A stretch of DNA of 64,000 nt from JACQGZ01 sp036004665 (GCA_036004665.1 DASYRG010000029.1:1-64000); one strand, 5' to 3'; counted from the stretch's first letter, positions 25,458 to 34,365 are shown. The notes: a model not told the origin generated them from the sequence alone. Numbers and translations: made by a program.

Positions 25458-26063
25458 GTGTCGACTGACGTCAAGACCGCAAGGCGGCGCGATCAGCTCA
25501 GCCACCACATCGGGTTTGCCGAACGCTGGCTGACCCGGGCCAAAGGGGAGGTCGCCCGCGGTGATCTGGGCCGGGGCCAGCTCACGCTGCTGCTGGCCGA
25601 GGCGGAGATCCATCATGCCCGCGCGGCGGAGGGGGCGCCCGCCACGGCGCCGCGTCCGCACCCGGTGACGATGATCGTGGGCACGACCCTCCTGGCCGCC
25701 GCGCTCCTGTCCGGACTTGCCGCGGCGCTACCGCGGAGCACCGTGACTTCCGTGCTACCCTCCTCCCCTCCCATGATCCGGTTCAAGCAGCCGGTCGGCA
25801 GCACCCTTGCCCTGATCCCGATGGTCGCGGCGCCTCAGACCCCGACGCAGATGCTCTCTGCTCCGGCGCGCGGGCCCGCCCTCGCTGGCGCCCCTCGAGC
25901 AGCGCCGCGGCGCTCGCCGGTCCGAACAGCCGTGCCGTCCCGGCCCGTGTCCATTCCCGCGCCGCCGCTACCGGCCGCGGCGCCCCTGGTCCTCGTCTCT
26001 GACGGCGACTTGATCGACCTGGTCCTCGCAGCGGAGCGCTCGCTGCGCGGGGAGAAGCGGTAG
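25458..26063 (+). CDS. Single-pass membrane protein of unknown function, possible anti-sigma partner
   Basis: A 201-residue protein: a charged helical N-terminal domain (about 1-65, rich in Arg, His, Glu), one membrane helix (about 72-92, MIVGTTLLAAALLSGLAAAL), then a proline/alanine-rich extracytoplasmic tail. The layout resembles membrane anti-sigma factors and the gene follows a sigma gene, but no recognisable anti-sigma motif is seen. I select GTG 25458 because GGAGGAGGG lies seven bases upstream; GTG 25440 would sit within that site. It is followed by bamA after 15 bp. Confidence 0.65.
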   Translation: MSTDVKTARRRDQLSHHIGFAERWLTRAKGEVARGDLGRGQLTLLLAEAEIHHARAAEGAPATAPRPHPVTMIVGTTLLAAALLSGLAAALPRSTVTSVLPSSPPMIRFKQPVGSTLALIPMVAAPQTPTQMLSAPARGPALAGAPRAAPRRSPVRTAVPSRPVSIPAPPLPAAAPLVLVSDGDLIDLVLAAERSLRGEKR

Positions 26064-26078
26064 GCGGTTTCACCAGGG

Positions 26079-28052
26079 ATGAAGATCGTCCTCCGCCGGC
26101 GCCGCTGGACCTGTGCCTGCACGTGGCTGGTCGTCATCCTTGCCCTCGCCCTCGGCACCGCTCAGCCGCCGCTCTTCGCTCAGACGCCGACTCCCACTCC
26201 GACGTCCTCGCCCACGCCGGCGCCCACTCCCCTGCCCGCACCGACCGCGACGCCGGTACCGGCTCCAGCCGCGCCCACCGCATCGCCGGCACCGGGAGCC
26301 ACGCCGACCACCGCCCCGAGCCCTACCCCGACCGCGCGACCCACCCCGACGGCGACCCCGGCCGCGCCGCGTCCAGCAGCGACCGCCACGCCGGCGCAGC
26401 GTGTGATCGCCGTCGAGGTCGTCGGCAACAAGCAGATCGCCCTCGAGCGCATCACCGAGGTGATCACAACGAAGGTGGGGGAGGTCCTCGATCCGGAGAA
26501 GGTCCGGCGGGATCTCGAGGCCATCCTGCAGCTGGGGTGGTTCGCGGACGTGTCGATCCGGGTGGAAACCGAACCGACGGGCGTGCGCGTGGTCTTTCTC
26601 ATCGTGGAGAACCCCGTGATCAGCACGGTGGCAGTCGAGGGCAACACCGTCATTGCGACGGAGGCGCTCATCGGCGCGCTGAAGGTCCCCCTTGGCCAGG
26701 TGTTGAACGCCCGCCAGCTCCGCGAGGGCATCAGGGCGGTCGAGCAGCTCTATGAGAGCCGGGGCTACGTGCTGGCCCGGGTCACCGACGCCACGGTGGA
26801 GCCGGCCGGGGATGGCCGGCTGGTCATCCGGATCGCCGAAGGACGCGTGGAGGACATCGTCTTCCGCGGGCTCACCAAGACGAGGCCGCGCGTGGCCCAA
26901 CGCTACCTGCGGATGAAGCGCGGCGACGTCTTCAACGTCGGGGCGATGAACGCCGATTTGCAGCGACTCTTCGACAGCGGACTCTTCGAGAACGTCCAGG
27001 CGCGCCCCCGCCCGGGCTCGGGACCGGACACCGTGGTCATCGAGATCGAGGTCAAAGAGGCCCAGACCGGGCGCATCGGCTTCGGCATCGGGTACAGCAG
27101 CGCCAGAGGGCTGATCGGACAGATCGAGTACGGCGAGCGGAACTGGCGCGGGACGGGACAGTCCATCTCGCTGCGCATCGAGCGCGGGATCACCCGCGGG
27201 ACCCTGGGGATCTCCAGCAAGCTCAACTTCCAGCTGAACTACCGGGAACCGTTCCTCGACGACCGGCCCACGACACTGGAGATCGGTCTCTTCGGGCTGT
27301 CGTCCATCCAATCGGAGGTGATCAGCAGGGAGACGACGTCACGCTTCGAGCTGGAGCGCACCGGCAGCTTCCTCGAGGTGGGCAGGCCGCTCGATGCGGT
27401 GACGACGCTCTCGCTGCGCGTGCGCTCGGAGCTGGCGGTGATCACGGCGCTGCCCCTCGATTCCAACAGCGAGGATTGTCCCTGCCCCCTCCCCAGCCTC
27501 TACAGCCCGGGCCGGACGATCTCGCTGCTGACCTCCGCCGTCAGGGAGACGCGGGACAGCCGGATCAACCCCACCCGCGGGAGCCGCCAGCTGCTGTCGC
27601 TGGAGGTGGGGTTGCCGGTGCTGGGTGGAGAGTTCTCCTTCCAGAAATACTTCGGCGAGTACATCCAGTACTTCTCCGTGGGGGCGGGCCACGTGGCCGC
27701 CCGCGCGCAGTTGGGGCTGGGCAGCGGCTTCATCCCCTTCCAGGAGTGGTACGTCCTGGGCGGACCGACGACGCTGCGCGGGGCGCAGGCCGGCCAGTTC
27801 CGCGGCACCAGTATGGCGATGGTGAACGTGGAGTACCGCCATCCCCTCGGCGGCATCGCCTCGTTCCTCAAGGAATTCCAAGGCATCGTGTTCGTCGACG
27901 TGGGGGCGGCGCCGATCAGCGGAGGAGGCAACTTCTCAACCAGTTATGGCATCGGCACCTCGTTCAACTCGCCCCTCGGCGTGATCCGGTTCGATCTGGC
28001 CTTCGGGCCGGGGGGAACCCAGACGTGGATCAACCTGGGCCAGCCCTTCTAA
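26079..28052 (+). CDS. bamA: BamA/Omp85 outer membrane protein assembly factor
   Basis: A 657-residue exported protein. A signal peptide (about 1-32) is followed by an unusual Pro/Thr/Ala-rich linker (about 35-105). POTRA domains come next (from RVIAVEVVGNKQIALERI at ~108 to ~335). The C-terminal barrel begins near GRIGFGIGYSSARGLIGQIE and includes GGPTTLRGAQAGQF and FNSPLGVIRFDLAFG. The VLGGP-TTLRG element matches the conserved L6 region. It inserts beta-barrel proteins into the outer membrane. The linker is atypical for BamA. Confidence 0.95.
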   Translation: MKIVLRRRRWTCACTWLVVILALALGTAQPPLFAQTPTPTPTSSPTPAPTPLPAPTATPVPAPAAPTASPAPGATPTTAPSPTPTARPTPTATPAAPRPAATATPAQRVIAVEVVGNKQIALERITEVITTKVGEVLDPEKVRRDLEAILQLGWFADVSIRVETEPTGVRVVFLIVENPVISTVAVEGNTVIATEALIGALKVPLGQVLNARQLREGIRAVEQLYESRGYVLARVTDATVEPAGDGRLVIRIAEGRVEDIVFRGLTKTRPRVAQRYLRMKRGDVFNVGAMNADLQRLFDSGLFENVQARPRPGSGPDTVVIEIEVKEAQTGRIGFGIGYSSARGLIGQIEYGERNWRGTGQSISLRIERGITRGTLGISSKLNFQLNYREPFLDDRPTTLEIGLFGLSSIQSEVISRETTSRFELERTGSFLEVGRPLDAVTTLSLRVRSELAVITALPLDSNSEDCPCPLPSLYSPGRTISLLTSAVRETRDSRINPTRGSRQLLSLEVGLPVLGGEFSFQKYFGEYIQYFSVGAGHVAARAQLGLGSGFIPFQEWYVLGGPTTLRGAQAGQFRGTSMAMVNVEYRHPLGGIASFLKEFQGIVFVDVGAAPISGGGNFSTSYGIGTSFNSPLGVIRFDLAFGPGGTQTWINLGQPF

Positions 28053-29347
28053 GCCGCCGCCGGCTGGCCGGGGGAACGGCCGCCGCGGCGCGGGGTCTGG
28101 TCCTGCTGCTCGCCCTGAGCGGGCCCGCCAAGGCGGCCGCCGTCGTGGTGCAGAGCGTCGACGTTCGCTTGGCCGTCGAGGGCGCCGGCCCGCCCCCGCT
28201 GGTGCGCGCCCGGCTGCAGGAAACGGTGGCGACGGTGGCCCAGCGGCTGCTGATCGGCCGGGCGGTCGAGCAGCTGCGCCCCGCCCAGGCGCAGCTGCAG
28301 ACGACGCTGGCGACTGTGGTCGACCGCGTCATCACCGGCTATTCGGTCACGGAGACGCGGCTCGAAGTCGGAGCGGCCACGGTCGTCGCCGTGCGGCTGC
28401 GCCCCGACCCCCCGGTGATCGCCGGCGTGGAGATTCTCCCCAAGACGGTGGTGCATCCGGCGGTCGCCCCGCTCGTGCTGGCACCGATCGATCACGAGGT
28501 CGCGCCGGCCGTGCGGACCATGCTGATGGGGCTGCCGGTGGAAGCGCTGGACTGGGCAGGGCCGCTGATCGCCGAGGAGGCCCGCCGCGTCTCTGAATCG
28601 CTGCTGCCCGGGTTTGCCGCGGTGGTGCGGGTGCGGGGAGGGACGGCGGCCCGGGTGGAGATCGATCTGGCGGCCCGGGAGGGTCGGGTGGTGCGTGACA
28701 TTGGAGTGCGTTTCCGGTCCTCCTCCATCCCGACGCTCCTGCTGGAAACCCACGCGCCTGCGGTGACCTCGCTGGCCGAACCGGTACGGGGTCTGCCCGT
28801 CGTCTTTGCCGAGGGACACCGGGCAGACCTGGAGCGGCTGCTGGGCGAACGCCTGCGGGCCTACCCACCGGTCGGCCAGTACCACGTCGTCGTTCGACCG
28901 GTGCTGCGGGTGGCCGAGACCACCTACGTCACAGTGCTGGCCGATTCGCTGGCGTGGATGGGACGGGTCGAGGCCGTGGTGAACCTGGGCTCCCGCGCCC
29001 CGGCGCCGGAACTCCGGCTGCACCTCGGTCGTCTGTTTGATCGGTTCGAGCTCTTCGCCGAGGCGGCGATTCCCCCCAACACGTTCGCCGGCCGCTACGA
29101 CCTGGGGGTGCGCTATCGGGTCACCGACGCGCTCGACCTGGGGAGCAACGTCGCGCTGAACGCGGTCGCAGTGACCCCCTGGGCAATTTACCGCCTCTCG
29201 CCAGACCTGAGCGTCCGGGCGGCGTATGAGATTCACCAGCGGCGCTTCGAAGGCGGCGTCCGCTACCGGTTCCACGAGTTCCTCTCGGGTGAACTGGTGG
29301 GGACCTCGGGAGGAGAGGTGTGGCTGCAGGTAATAAGCAACCTGTGA
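28025..29347 (+). CDS. Secreted outer-membrane-type protein of unknown function
   Basis: A 440-residue product with a signal peptide (Arg-rich start, hydrophobic core, cleavage after GPAKA near residue 38). The first part contains alpha/beta repeats that could be POTRA-like. The last ~110 residues are amphipathic strands (LRLHLGRLFDRFELFAEAAI, YDLGVRYRVTDALDLGSNVA) typical of a small outer-membrane barrel. I do not recognise the family. The start is GTG 28025, overlapping the bamA end by 28 bp, with GGGGGG nine bases upstream; no other ATG/GTG/TTG retains the signal peptide. Confidence 0.7.
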   Translation: MDQPGPALLSRRRLAGGTAAAARGLVLLLALSGPAKAAAVVVQSVDVRLAVEGAGPPPLVRARLQETVATVAQRLLIGRAVEQLRPAQAQLQTTLATVVDRVITGYSVTETRLEVGAATVVAVRLRPDPPVIAGVEILPKTVVHPAVAPLVLAPIDHEVAPAVRTMLMGLPVEALDWAGPLIAEEARRVSESLLPGFAAVVRVRGGTAARVEIDLAAREGRVVRDIGVRFRSSSIPTLLLETHAPAVTSLAEPVRGLPVVFAEGHRADLERLLGERLRAYPPVGQYHVVVRPVLRVAETTYVTVLADSLAWMGRVEAVVNLGSRAPAPELRLHLGRLFDRFELFAEAAIPPNTFAGRYDLGVRYRVTDALDLGSNVALNAVAVTPWAIYRLSPDLSVRAAYEIHQRRFEGGVRYRFHEFLSGELVGTSGGEVWLQVISNL

Positions 29348-29466
29348 GCGTCCCTCCTGCGGCGCGCGGGGTATCCCCGCCCTTGATTGACGGTGGCGTG
29401 TACAATGAGAGGGTTGTGTGATCGACAGCGAGAGATCATCTTGATATTCCTGAGGAGGAGAACATC

Positions 29467-29952
29467 TTGAAGGTCCTGCGCACCCGCATCCGGCAGAACC
29501 CACGCAAGGCCGGCCTCGTCGCCGTGGGCGGCATCATCGCGGTCCTCGTCGTCGTCGCGGCGGTACTCCTGGCCAGCCAGGGCGGAGCGCCGGTGTTCGG
29601 TCAGAGCTTCACCATCGGCTTCGTTGACATGCAGCGCGCCGTGGACGCGCACCCGCGCAAGGCCGCCAGCGAGCGGGCCCTCCAGGAGTTCTTCCAGGCG
29701 AAGCAGCGGGAGTTCACGACGCGCAGCAAAGGGCTGAGCGTCGAGCAGCGTCAGTTGCTCGACCGGGAACTGCAGCAGCAGGTCGTCGCGAAGCGTCAGG
29801 AGTTGCTGGGCGGCATTGAGAAGGAGCTCCGCACCGCCGTCGAGGATGTCGCCCGCGCCCAGGGCGTCTCCATCGTCCTGGAGCGCGCCGTGGTGCTCTT
29901 CGGCGGCGTGGACCTGACCGACCAGGTCATCACGAAGGTGACCGGCAAGTAG
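29467..29952 (+). CDS. OmpH/Skp-family periplasmic chaperone, membrane-anchored
   Basis: A 161-residue Skp/OmpH protein. A membrane segment at about 17-40 follows a basic N-terminus, so it may stay anchored. The conserved start IGFVDMQRAVDAHPRKAASE is followed by a coiled-coil (about 70-130) and the return strand VSIVLERAVVLFGGVDLTDQ. Skp proteins hold unfolded barrel proteins for BamA. The start is TTG 29467 with GAGGAGGAG close upstream. A TACAAT at 29401-29406 may be a -10, without a clear -35. It is the first of three consecutive OmpH-like genes. Confidence 0.88.
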   Translation: MKVLRTRIRQNPRKAGLVAVGGIIAVLVVVAAVLLASQGGAPVFGQSFTIGFVDMQRAVDAHPRKAASERALQEFFQAKQREFTTRSKGLSVEQRQLLDRELQQQVVAKRQELLGGIEKELRTAVEDVARAQGVSIVLERAVVLFGGVDLTDQVITKVTGK

Positions 29953-29956
29953 GGAC

Positions 29957-31060
29957 ATGACCCGGGCCGGCGGACTCCTCCTGCTGATGGCCCTGGCCGT
30001 CAGCGGCTGTGGGGGACGGGACTCGACCGCGGTTCCCGCACCCAGCCTCACGCCGGCGCTGACCCGCATCGCCGTCGTTGACCTGGATGCCCTCGTGCGG
30101 GCCCACCGCAGCTGGCCGGAGGTCGACGCCATCGCCAAGAAACTCACGGCGGTCGAGGCCGCGCTGGCCGCGCCGCCGGCGATCCCGCCGATCCTCCAAC
30201 GCGAGGTGCAGGCTCGGCTGCGGGCCCAGTCCCGCCGGCTGGAGCGCGAATTCCAGGCGGAGATCGCCGCCCTGAAGAAGCGGCAGACCGAACGGATCGT
30301 CCTCTACGCCGCTCGCGTCCGCGTGGAGCAGCAGGCGGCGCTGGCGAAGCTGCGGGCGCAGGTCGACGCGGAACTCCAGCGGGTCATCGCCGAGCGCGTC
30401 CAGGCGGTGCGCGAGGAGCTGCGCCGGTATGAACTGCAGGTCTTCGATGAGTACCGCTTCTCCATCGCCAACCTGCGGCTGAAGGCGGATGTCGTGGGCG
30501 TCGCCACCGAGGAGGAGCAGCGCCTGCTGATCGAAGAGCTGGATCGCGTGCTCCAGGAACGCGACGCCAAGGTGCGCGCGCGGGCGGAGGTGCTCGACGC
30601 CGTCGTGGTGGACTTCCGGCGGGCCCGCGAGGCAGAGGCCAACGCCACGCTCGCACGCGCCCGCGTTGCCGCCGAGGCCCTGACGAAACGCCTCATCCTC
30701 GCAAAGGAGCGGGAGATCCAGGCGGAAACCACCCGGATCGGCAAAGCCAGGGAGGCGGAATTCCGGCGCCGGTTATCCGCGTTTCGCCGCCGCCTCACAG
30801 GGATCGAGGAAAGCCAGATGGGCACCGCTCAGCGCCGCTTTGTCGAGGGGCTGCGCCAGCGCGAGCAGCAGCTGCTGGCGCAACGGCAGGCCCTCACCGA
30901 GCAGCGGCTGCGGCTGGAGGACACTATCCTGGCCGACGTGAAGATCGAGGTGGCGGGGATCGCGGCCGCCCGGGGGCTGGACGTCGTGCTCACCCGGCTG
31001 ATCGCCAGGGTGAGCGGTGAGGACATCACGCAGGAGGTCCTGGCCCGCCTGAAGCGGTAG
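29957..31060 (+). CDS. Long OmpH-like coiled-coil lipoprotein
   Basis: A 367-residue lipoprotein with lipobox AVSGC (cysteine at about 18). The N-terminal ITRIAVVDLDALVRAHRSWP-like strand region and the C-terminal GLDVVLTRLIARVSGEDITQ match the two ends of an OmpH domain. Between them lies about 280 residues of charged coiled-coil, far longer than the ~100 of ordinary Skp. It could be a lipid-anchored, elongated chaperone spanning more of the periplasm. Four bases follow the upstream gene's stop before its ATG. Confidence 0.78.
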   Translation: MTRAGGLLLLMALAVSGCGGRDSTAVPAPSLTPALTRIAVVDLDALVRAHRSWPEVDAIAKKLTAVEAALAAPPAIPPILQREVQARLRAQSRRLEREFQAEIAALKKRQTERIVLYAARVRVEQQAALAKLRAQVDAELQRVIAERVQAVREELRRYELQVFDEYRFSIANLRLKADVVGVATEEEQRLLIEELDRVLQERDAKVRARAEVLDAVVVDFRRAREAEANATLARARVAAEALTKRLILAKEREIQAETTRIGKAREAEFRRRLSAFRRRLTGIEESQMGTAQRRFVEGLRQREQQLLAQRQALTEQRLRLEDTILADVKIEVAGIAAARGLDVVLTRLIARVSGEDITQEVLARLKR

Positions 31061-31061
31061 C

Positions 31062-31490
31062 ATGCGCAGCCGTCGCCCCGTCTCGGCACTCATCCTGGTG
31101 GTCGTCTGCTCCTTCGCTCTGTCCGCGTGCGGCTCCGCCGCCCTGGCTCTTGTGGACAGCGATCGCGTGCTCAACGAGAGCGTGCGGGCGCTCTCCTTCC
31201 AGAGAGAACTCGACGCCCGCGAGAAGGCGATGGCCTTCGACCTTCAATTGCTCAGCAGCCAGCTGCCGGCCGCCGACCTGGAGGCGCGCCGCAATCAATA
31301 CCTCAGAGAACTGCAGCAGATGAAGAGCGATTTCGAAGCGCGCTTGAATAAGGAGATCCGCGAGATGGTCATCCAGATCGTCCGGGAACGCGGCCTCCGC
31401 GCCGCCGTCATCGTGAAGGAACCGGTGCTCTACTCGGTGCCGGGCCGCACCGTGGACATCACCGACGAGGTGATCGCCAAACTCAAGTGA
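31062..31490 (+). CDS. OmpH/Skp-family lipoprotein
   Basis: A 142-residue lipoprotein with lipobox LSAC (cysteine at about 23). A short OmpH domain follows: ALVDSDRVLNESVRALSFQR, a coiled-coil (about 50-105), then RAAVIVKEPVLYSVPGRTVD. The ending DITDEVIAKLK parallels the two upstream paralogs (DLTDQVITKVTGK, DITQEVLARLKR), which supports tandem duplication. The ATG follows the previous stop by one base, and its own stop overlaps lpxD. Confidence 0.82.
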   Translation: MRSRRPVSALILVVVCSFALSACGSAALALVDSDRVLNESVRALSFQRELDAREKAMAFDLQLLSSQLPAADLEARRNQYLRELQQMKSDFEARLNKEIREMVIQIVRERGLRAAVIVKEPVLYSVPGRTVDITDEVIAKLK

Positions 31491-32563
31491 TCCCCATCCG
31501 CCTCGGCGAGCTGGCGACCCGCCTCGGCGGAACCGTAGCGGGCGACCCCATGGTCGAGGTGACGGGGGTGGGGACGCCGGAGCACGCGGCCCCGGGAGAT
31601 ATCGTCCTGGCCGCAGATGCCGGCGCGCTCGAGCGGGCGGAGGCCGGAAGGGCGGGGGCGGGAGAGGCGGCGGCTGTGCTGATCCCCGAGGACCTGACCC
31701 CGCGGCGGCTGCCGGCGATCCGCTCGGGCAACGTCCGCCTGGCCTTTGCGCGTCTCCTCGAGCACTTCTCCCCGCCGCCCTCGCGCGCCCCGGGCGTCCA
31801 TTCCAGCGCGGTCATCAGCCCCGACGCCCTGGTGGCGCCCGACGCCAGCGTCGGCCCGCTGGTCGTACTCGGGGCGCGGGTCCGCGTGGGCGCGCGCTCG
31901 ACCGTGCAGGCGGCCGTGGTGGTCGGAGACGACGTCAGCATCGGCGCCGACTGCCTGATCTATCCCCACGTCACCATCCGCGAGGACACGATCGTGGGCG
32001 ACCGCGTCATCCTCCATCCGGGCGTGGTCTTGGGCAGCGATGGGTTTGGGTATGCTCGAGGGGAGTCGGGGCCGGTGAAGATCCCCCATCTCGGGCGGGT
32101 GGTCATCGAGGACGACGTGGAAATCGGGGCGAACACGACGATCGATCGGGGCACGCTGGGTGAGACACGCGTGGGGCGGGCCACCAAAGTCGACAACCTG
32201 GTGCAGATCGCACACAACGTGCGCATCGGCCGCGCCGTGCTGATTGTGGGGCAGGTGGGAATCGCCGGCAGCGTCACCATCGGCGACGGCGCCACCCTGG
32301 CGGGGCAGGCGGGCGTGCCCGATCACCTCACCGTCGGGCCGGGGGCGACGCTCCTTGCCCGAGCGGTGCCGACGAAGGACGTGCCGGCCGGAGCCGTACT
32401 CTCGGGATTCCCCGCCCGACCGCACCGGGAAGAACTGCGTCTGCAGGCGCTGCTGCGACGGCTCCCGGACCTGGTCGCGCGGAGGGACGACTCCCCGCGC
32501 CGGAGACGACGCACCGCAAAGAAGAAGGATGGCCCCGAGCGGGCGGGGAAGGGGCAGCGGTGA
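31487..32563 (+). CDS. lpxD: UDP-3-O-acyl-glucosamine N-acyltransferase
   Basis: LpxD adds the N-linked hydroxyacyl chain in lipid A synthesis. The 358-residue protein has an N-terminal uridine-binding domain (about 1-105), then left-handed beta-helix repeats. It includes the catalytic-histidine region HPGVVLGSDGFGYARGE, TTIDRGTLGETRVGRATKVD and VQIAHNVRIG. The tail ends in a lysine-rich extension. The GTG start overlaps the previous stop (GTGA), continuing the long envelope operon. Confidence 0.95.
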   Translation: MIPIRLGELATRLGGTVAGDPMVEVTGVGTPEHAAPGDIVLAADAGALERAEAGRAGAGEAAAVLIPEDLTPRRLPAIRSGNVRLAFARLLEHFSPPPSRAPGVHSSAVISPDALVAPDASVGPLVVLGARVRVGARSTVQAAVVVGDDVSIGADCLIYPHVTIREDTIVGDRVILHPGVVLGSDGFGYARGESGPVKIPHLGRVVIEDDVEIGANTTIDRGTLGETRVGRATKVDNLVQIAHNVRIGRAVLIVGQVGIAGSVTIGDGATLAGQAGVPDHLTVGPGATLLARAVPTKDVPAGAVLSGFPARPHREELRLQALLRRLPDLVARRDDSPRRRRRTAKKKDGPERAGKGQR

Positions 32564-34365
32564 CGGTGCGTCGCGCCCTGGTGTCGGGGGCGGCGCTCGC
32601 CTGCCTCCTGGCGCTCACCGCGATCCCGGGCGCGGGAGCCGGCGGACCGCCTCTGCAGGTGGTGATCCAGCCCGGGGGGCTGCCGGTCGCCACGGTGATC
32701 GTCCAGGATGTGGCGGTGCTCAGACTCCGCGGACCGGACGCCAGGACGCGCGCCACCGAGGTCGCGCGCCGCCTGGGCGAGATCCTGGCGGACGGGGCCC
32801 ACCCGCTCGTGGTCGGCGTGGCCGCTCGAGGGAAGGCCGCCGACCTGTTGCTGAACGGACGGCGCCTTGTCACGGTGGATGCGACCGCGGCGCGGGGCGC
32901 GGGGTCGGTCCCGCTCGCCCTCGCCCGCGTCTGGGCGGATCAGCTCCGAGAAGCCCTCTCCCGCAACACGGTCACCCTGACCCCCGCGCTGCTCGTGCTA
33001 CGCCCGGGGGAACGTGCCGCCGCGTCGGTCACTGCCTTCCTGCCGGGGCCCGTGACGATCGGCCCTCACGATGAGCGAGTGGCGGTGGCCCAGATCGTGG
33101 GCGGAGTGGTCTCCGTGGAGGCGCGGGGGATCGGCTCGACCGCGGTGCCGGTGATCGTGGGGGCGGGGCAGGCCCCGCTGACCGTGGTGGTGCGCCGGCC
33201 CGCCGGGGTGATCCCTCAGACCGTGACGGTGCGGGTGACCGGCGAGCTGAGCGCGGCCCTCGTTCGTGAGGCGGTGCAGCGGAAGATCGAGCAGAGCGTC
33301 CTGCGAGAACCCGGAGCATCCCTCGCAGTGGGAGCGATCCACGTCGATGAGACGGCGCTGGCCGGCCCGGATGCTCCCGAGATGCTCGTCCCCGTCACCG
33401 TGCGCAGTCCCTATGCGCTGCCGGTCGACGGGGTGATCCGCGTGACCCTCGTGCGCGAGCAGGTCGAGATCGCAGACCCGGCGCTCCTGCTGGTGTCGAA
33501 CCGTCCGGAAGCGGTGCTGGCCGACGGCGTGCTCTTTGAGGAGGTGGTGGACGCCCGGCGTCCCACGCGGCTGCTCTACCATCACCAGAACGGATCCGCC
33601 GACCACTCCCGGGTGCTGACCGTCGCGCTGACCAACCGCGCCGACCATCCGGCCGCCCTCCTCCTGATCAGCGGGCTGGCCGGTCCATCTCCTGATTCCC
33701 TCTTCGTCGGATCGGCGGCCACGGGACGCTTCCTGCAGAACCTGGCGGCGGGGCGAGGGTATGTCCTGGAGATGCCTGCGCGTACAACCTACGCCTTTGT
33801 GGCGCAGACGATGGCTCCGCTGCAGCTGGTCTCCGGCATCCTCCAGTTTCAGCTTCTGGAGGGTGAGGAGCTCGAGATACGCATCGCCGCCCGCCTGCCC
33901 TGGCTGCTCGACCGCACGGTGGCGATTCCGGTCAATCAGATCGCCTACCCCCATCCCAAAGGGGTCTTCGCCGATCCCACCATCGCGGTGGTCCGCACCG
34001 TGGACCTCCTGACCCCTACCCACCTTGTCGATCTGGGGTGGGTCGCCGGCCTGCGCGACCTGCGGACGGACGAACGCCTCGTCGGCGACTACGGTGTGGT
34101 CTACCGGCTCACCGTCACTGCGGCCAACCCTTCCCCGATCGAACTGCGCGCCGATCTGGTGGCGACCGCCGCCGGAGGAGCGGCCCGAGGGGTCTTTCTC
34201 ATCGACGGCCGCCTCGTGGAGATGGCCATCTACAAGGGGTTTGAGGAGCGAACGCTGGCGACGCTGGCGGTGCCGCCGGGGGAGCGGCTGATCACGCAGA
34301 TCCTGACGATGCCGACGGCTGGGTCCTACTATCCCGTGCGCCTCAGCCTGCGACCGCAGCCGTGA
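32560..34365 (+). CDS. Large secreted protein of unknown function inside the lpx operon
   Basis: A 601-residue protein with a signal peptide (about 1-29, ending GAGAGG). Residues ~45-125 (VATVIVQDVAVLRLRG, ARTRATEVARRLGEIL, DATAARGAGSVPLALARVWA) resemble a small domain found ahead of some MscS-type channels, but there is no channel here; this is a tentative match. The remainder is beta-rich, with repeated Ig-like or bacterial surface-type strands, no clear membrane helices and no catalytic motif I recognise. It overlaps lpxD and lpxC by four bases each, so it is translated with lipid A genes. Confidence 0.75.
   Translation: MTVRRALVSGAALACLLALTAIPGAGAGGPPLQVVIQPGGLPVATVIVQDVAVLRLRGPDARTRATEVARRLGEILADGAHPLVVGVAARGKAADLLLNGRRLVTVDATAARGAGSVPLALARVWADQLREALSRNTVTLTPALLVLRPGERAAASVTAFLPGPVTIGPHDERVAVAQIVGGVVSVEARGIGSTAVPVIVGAGQAPLTVVVRRPAGVIPQTVTVRVTGELSAALVREAVQRKIEQSVLREPGASLAVGAIHVDETALAGPDAPEMLVPVTVRSPYALPVDGVIRVTLVREQVEIADPALLLVSNRPEAVLADGVLFEEVVDARRPTRLLYHHQNGSADHSRVLTVALTNRADHPAALLLISGLAGPSPDSLFVGSAATGRFLQNLAAGRGYVLEMPARTTYAFVAQTMAPLQLVSGILQFQLLEGEELEIRIAARLPWLLDRTVAIPVNQIAYPHPKGVFADPTIAVVRTVDLLTPTHLVDLGWVAGLRDLRTDERLVGDYGVVYRLTVTAANPSPIELRADLVATAAGGAARGVFLIDGRLVEMAIYKGFEERTLATLAVPPGERLITQILTMPTAGSYYPVRLSLRPQP

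Noticed and set aside
26193..26400. CRISPR-like or other noncoding repeat in the PT-rich part of bamA
   Set aside because: The repeats are short, irregular and keep the reading frame, encoding a Pro/Thr linker; no spacers or direct repeats of CRISPR length are present.
29383..29406. Sigma-70 promoter TTGATT/TTGACG with TACAAT before the first ompH gene
   Set aside because: The -35-like sequences are only 8-12 bp from the -10, too short for a functional spacer. Only the -10-like hexamer is noted in the gene entry.
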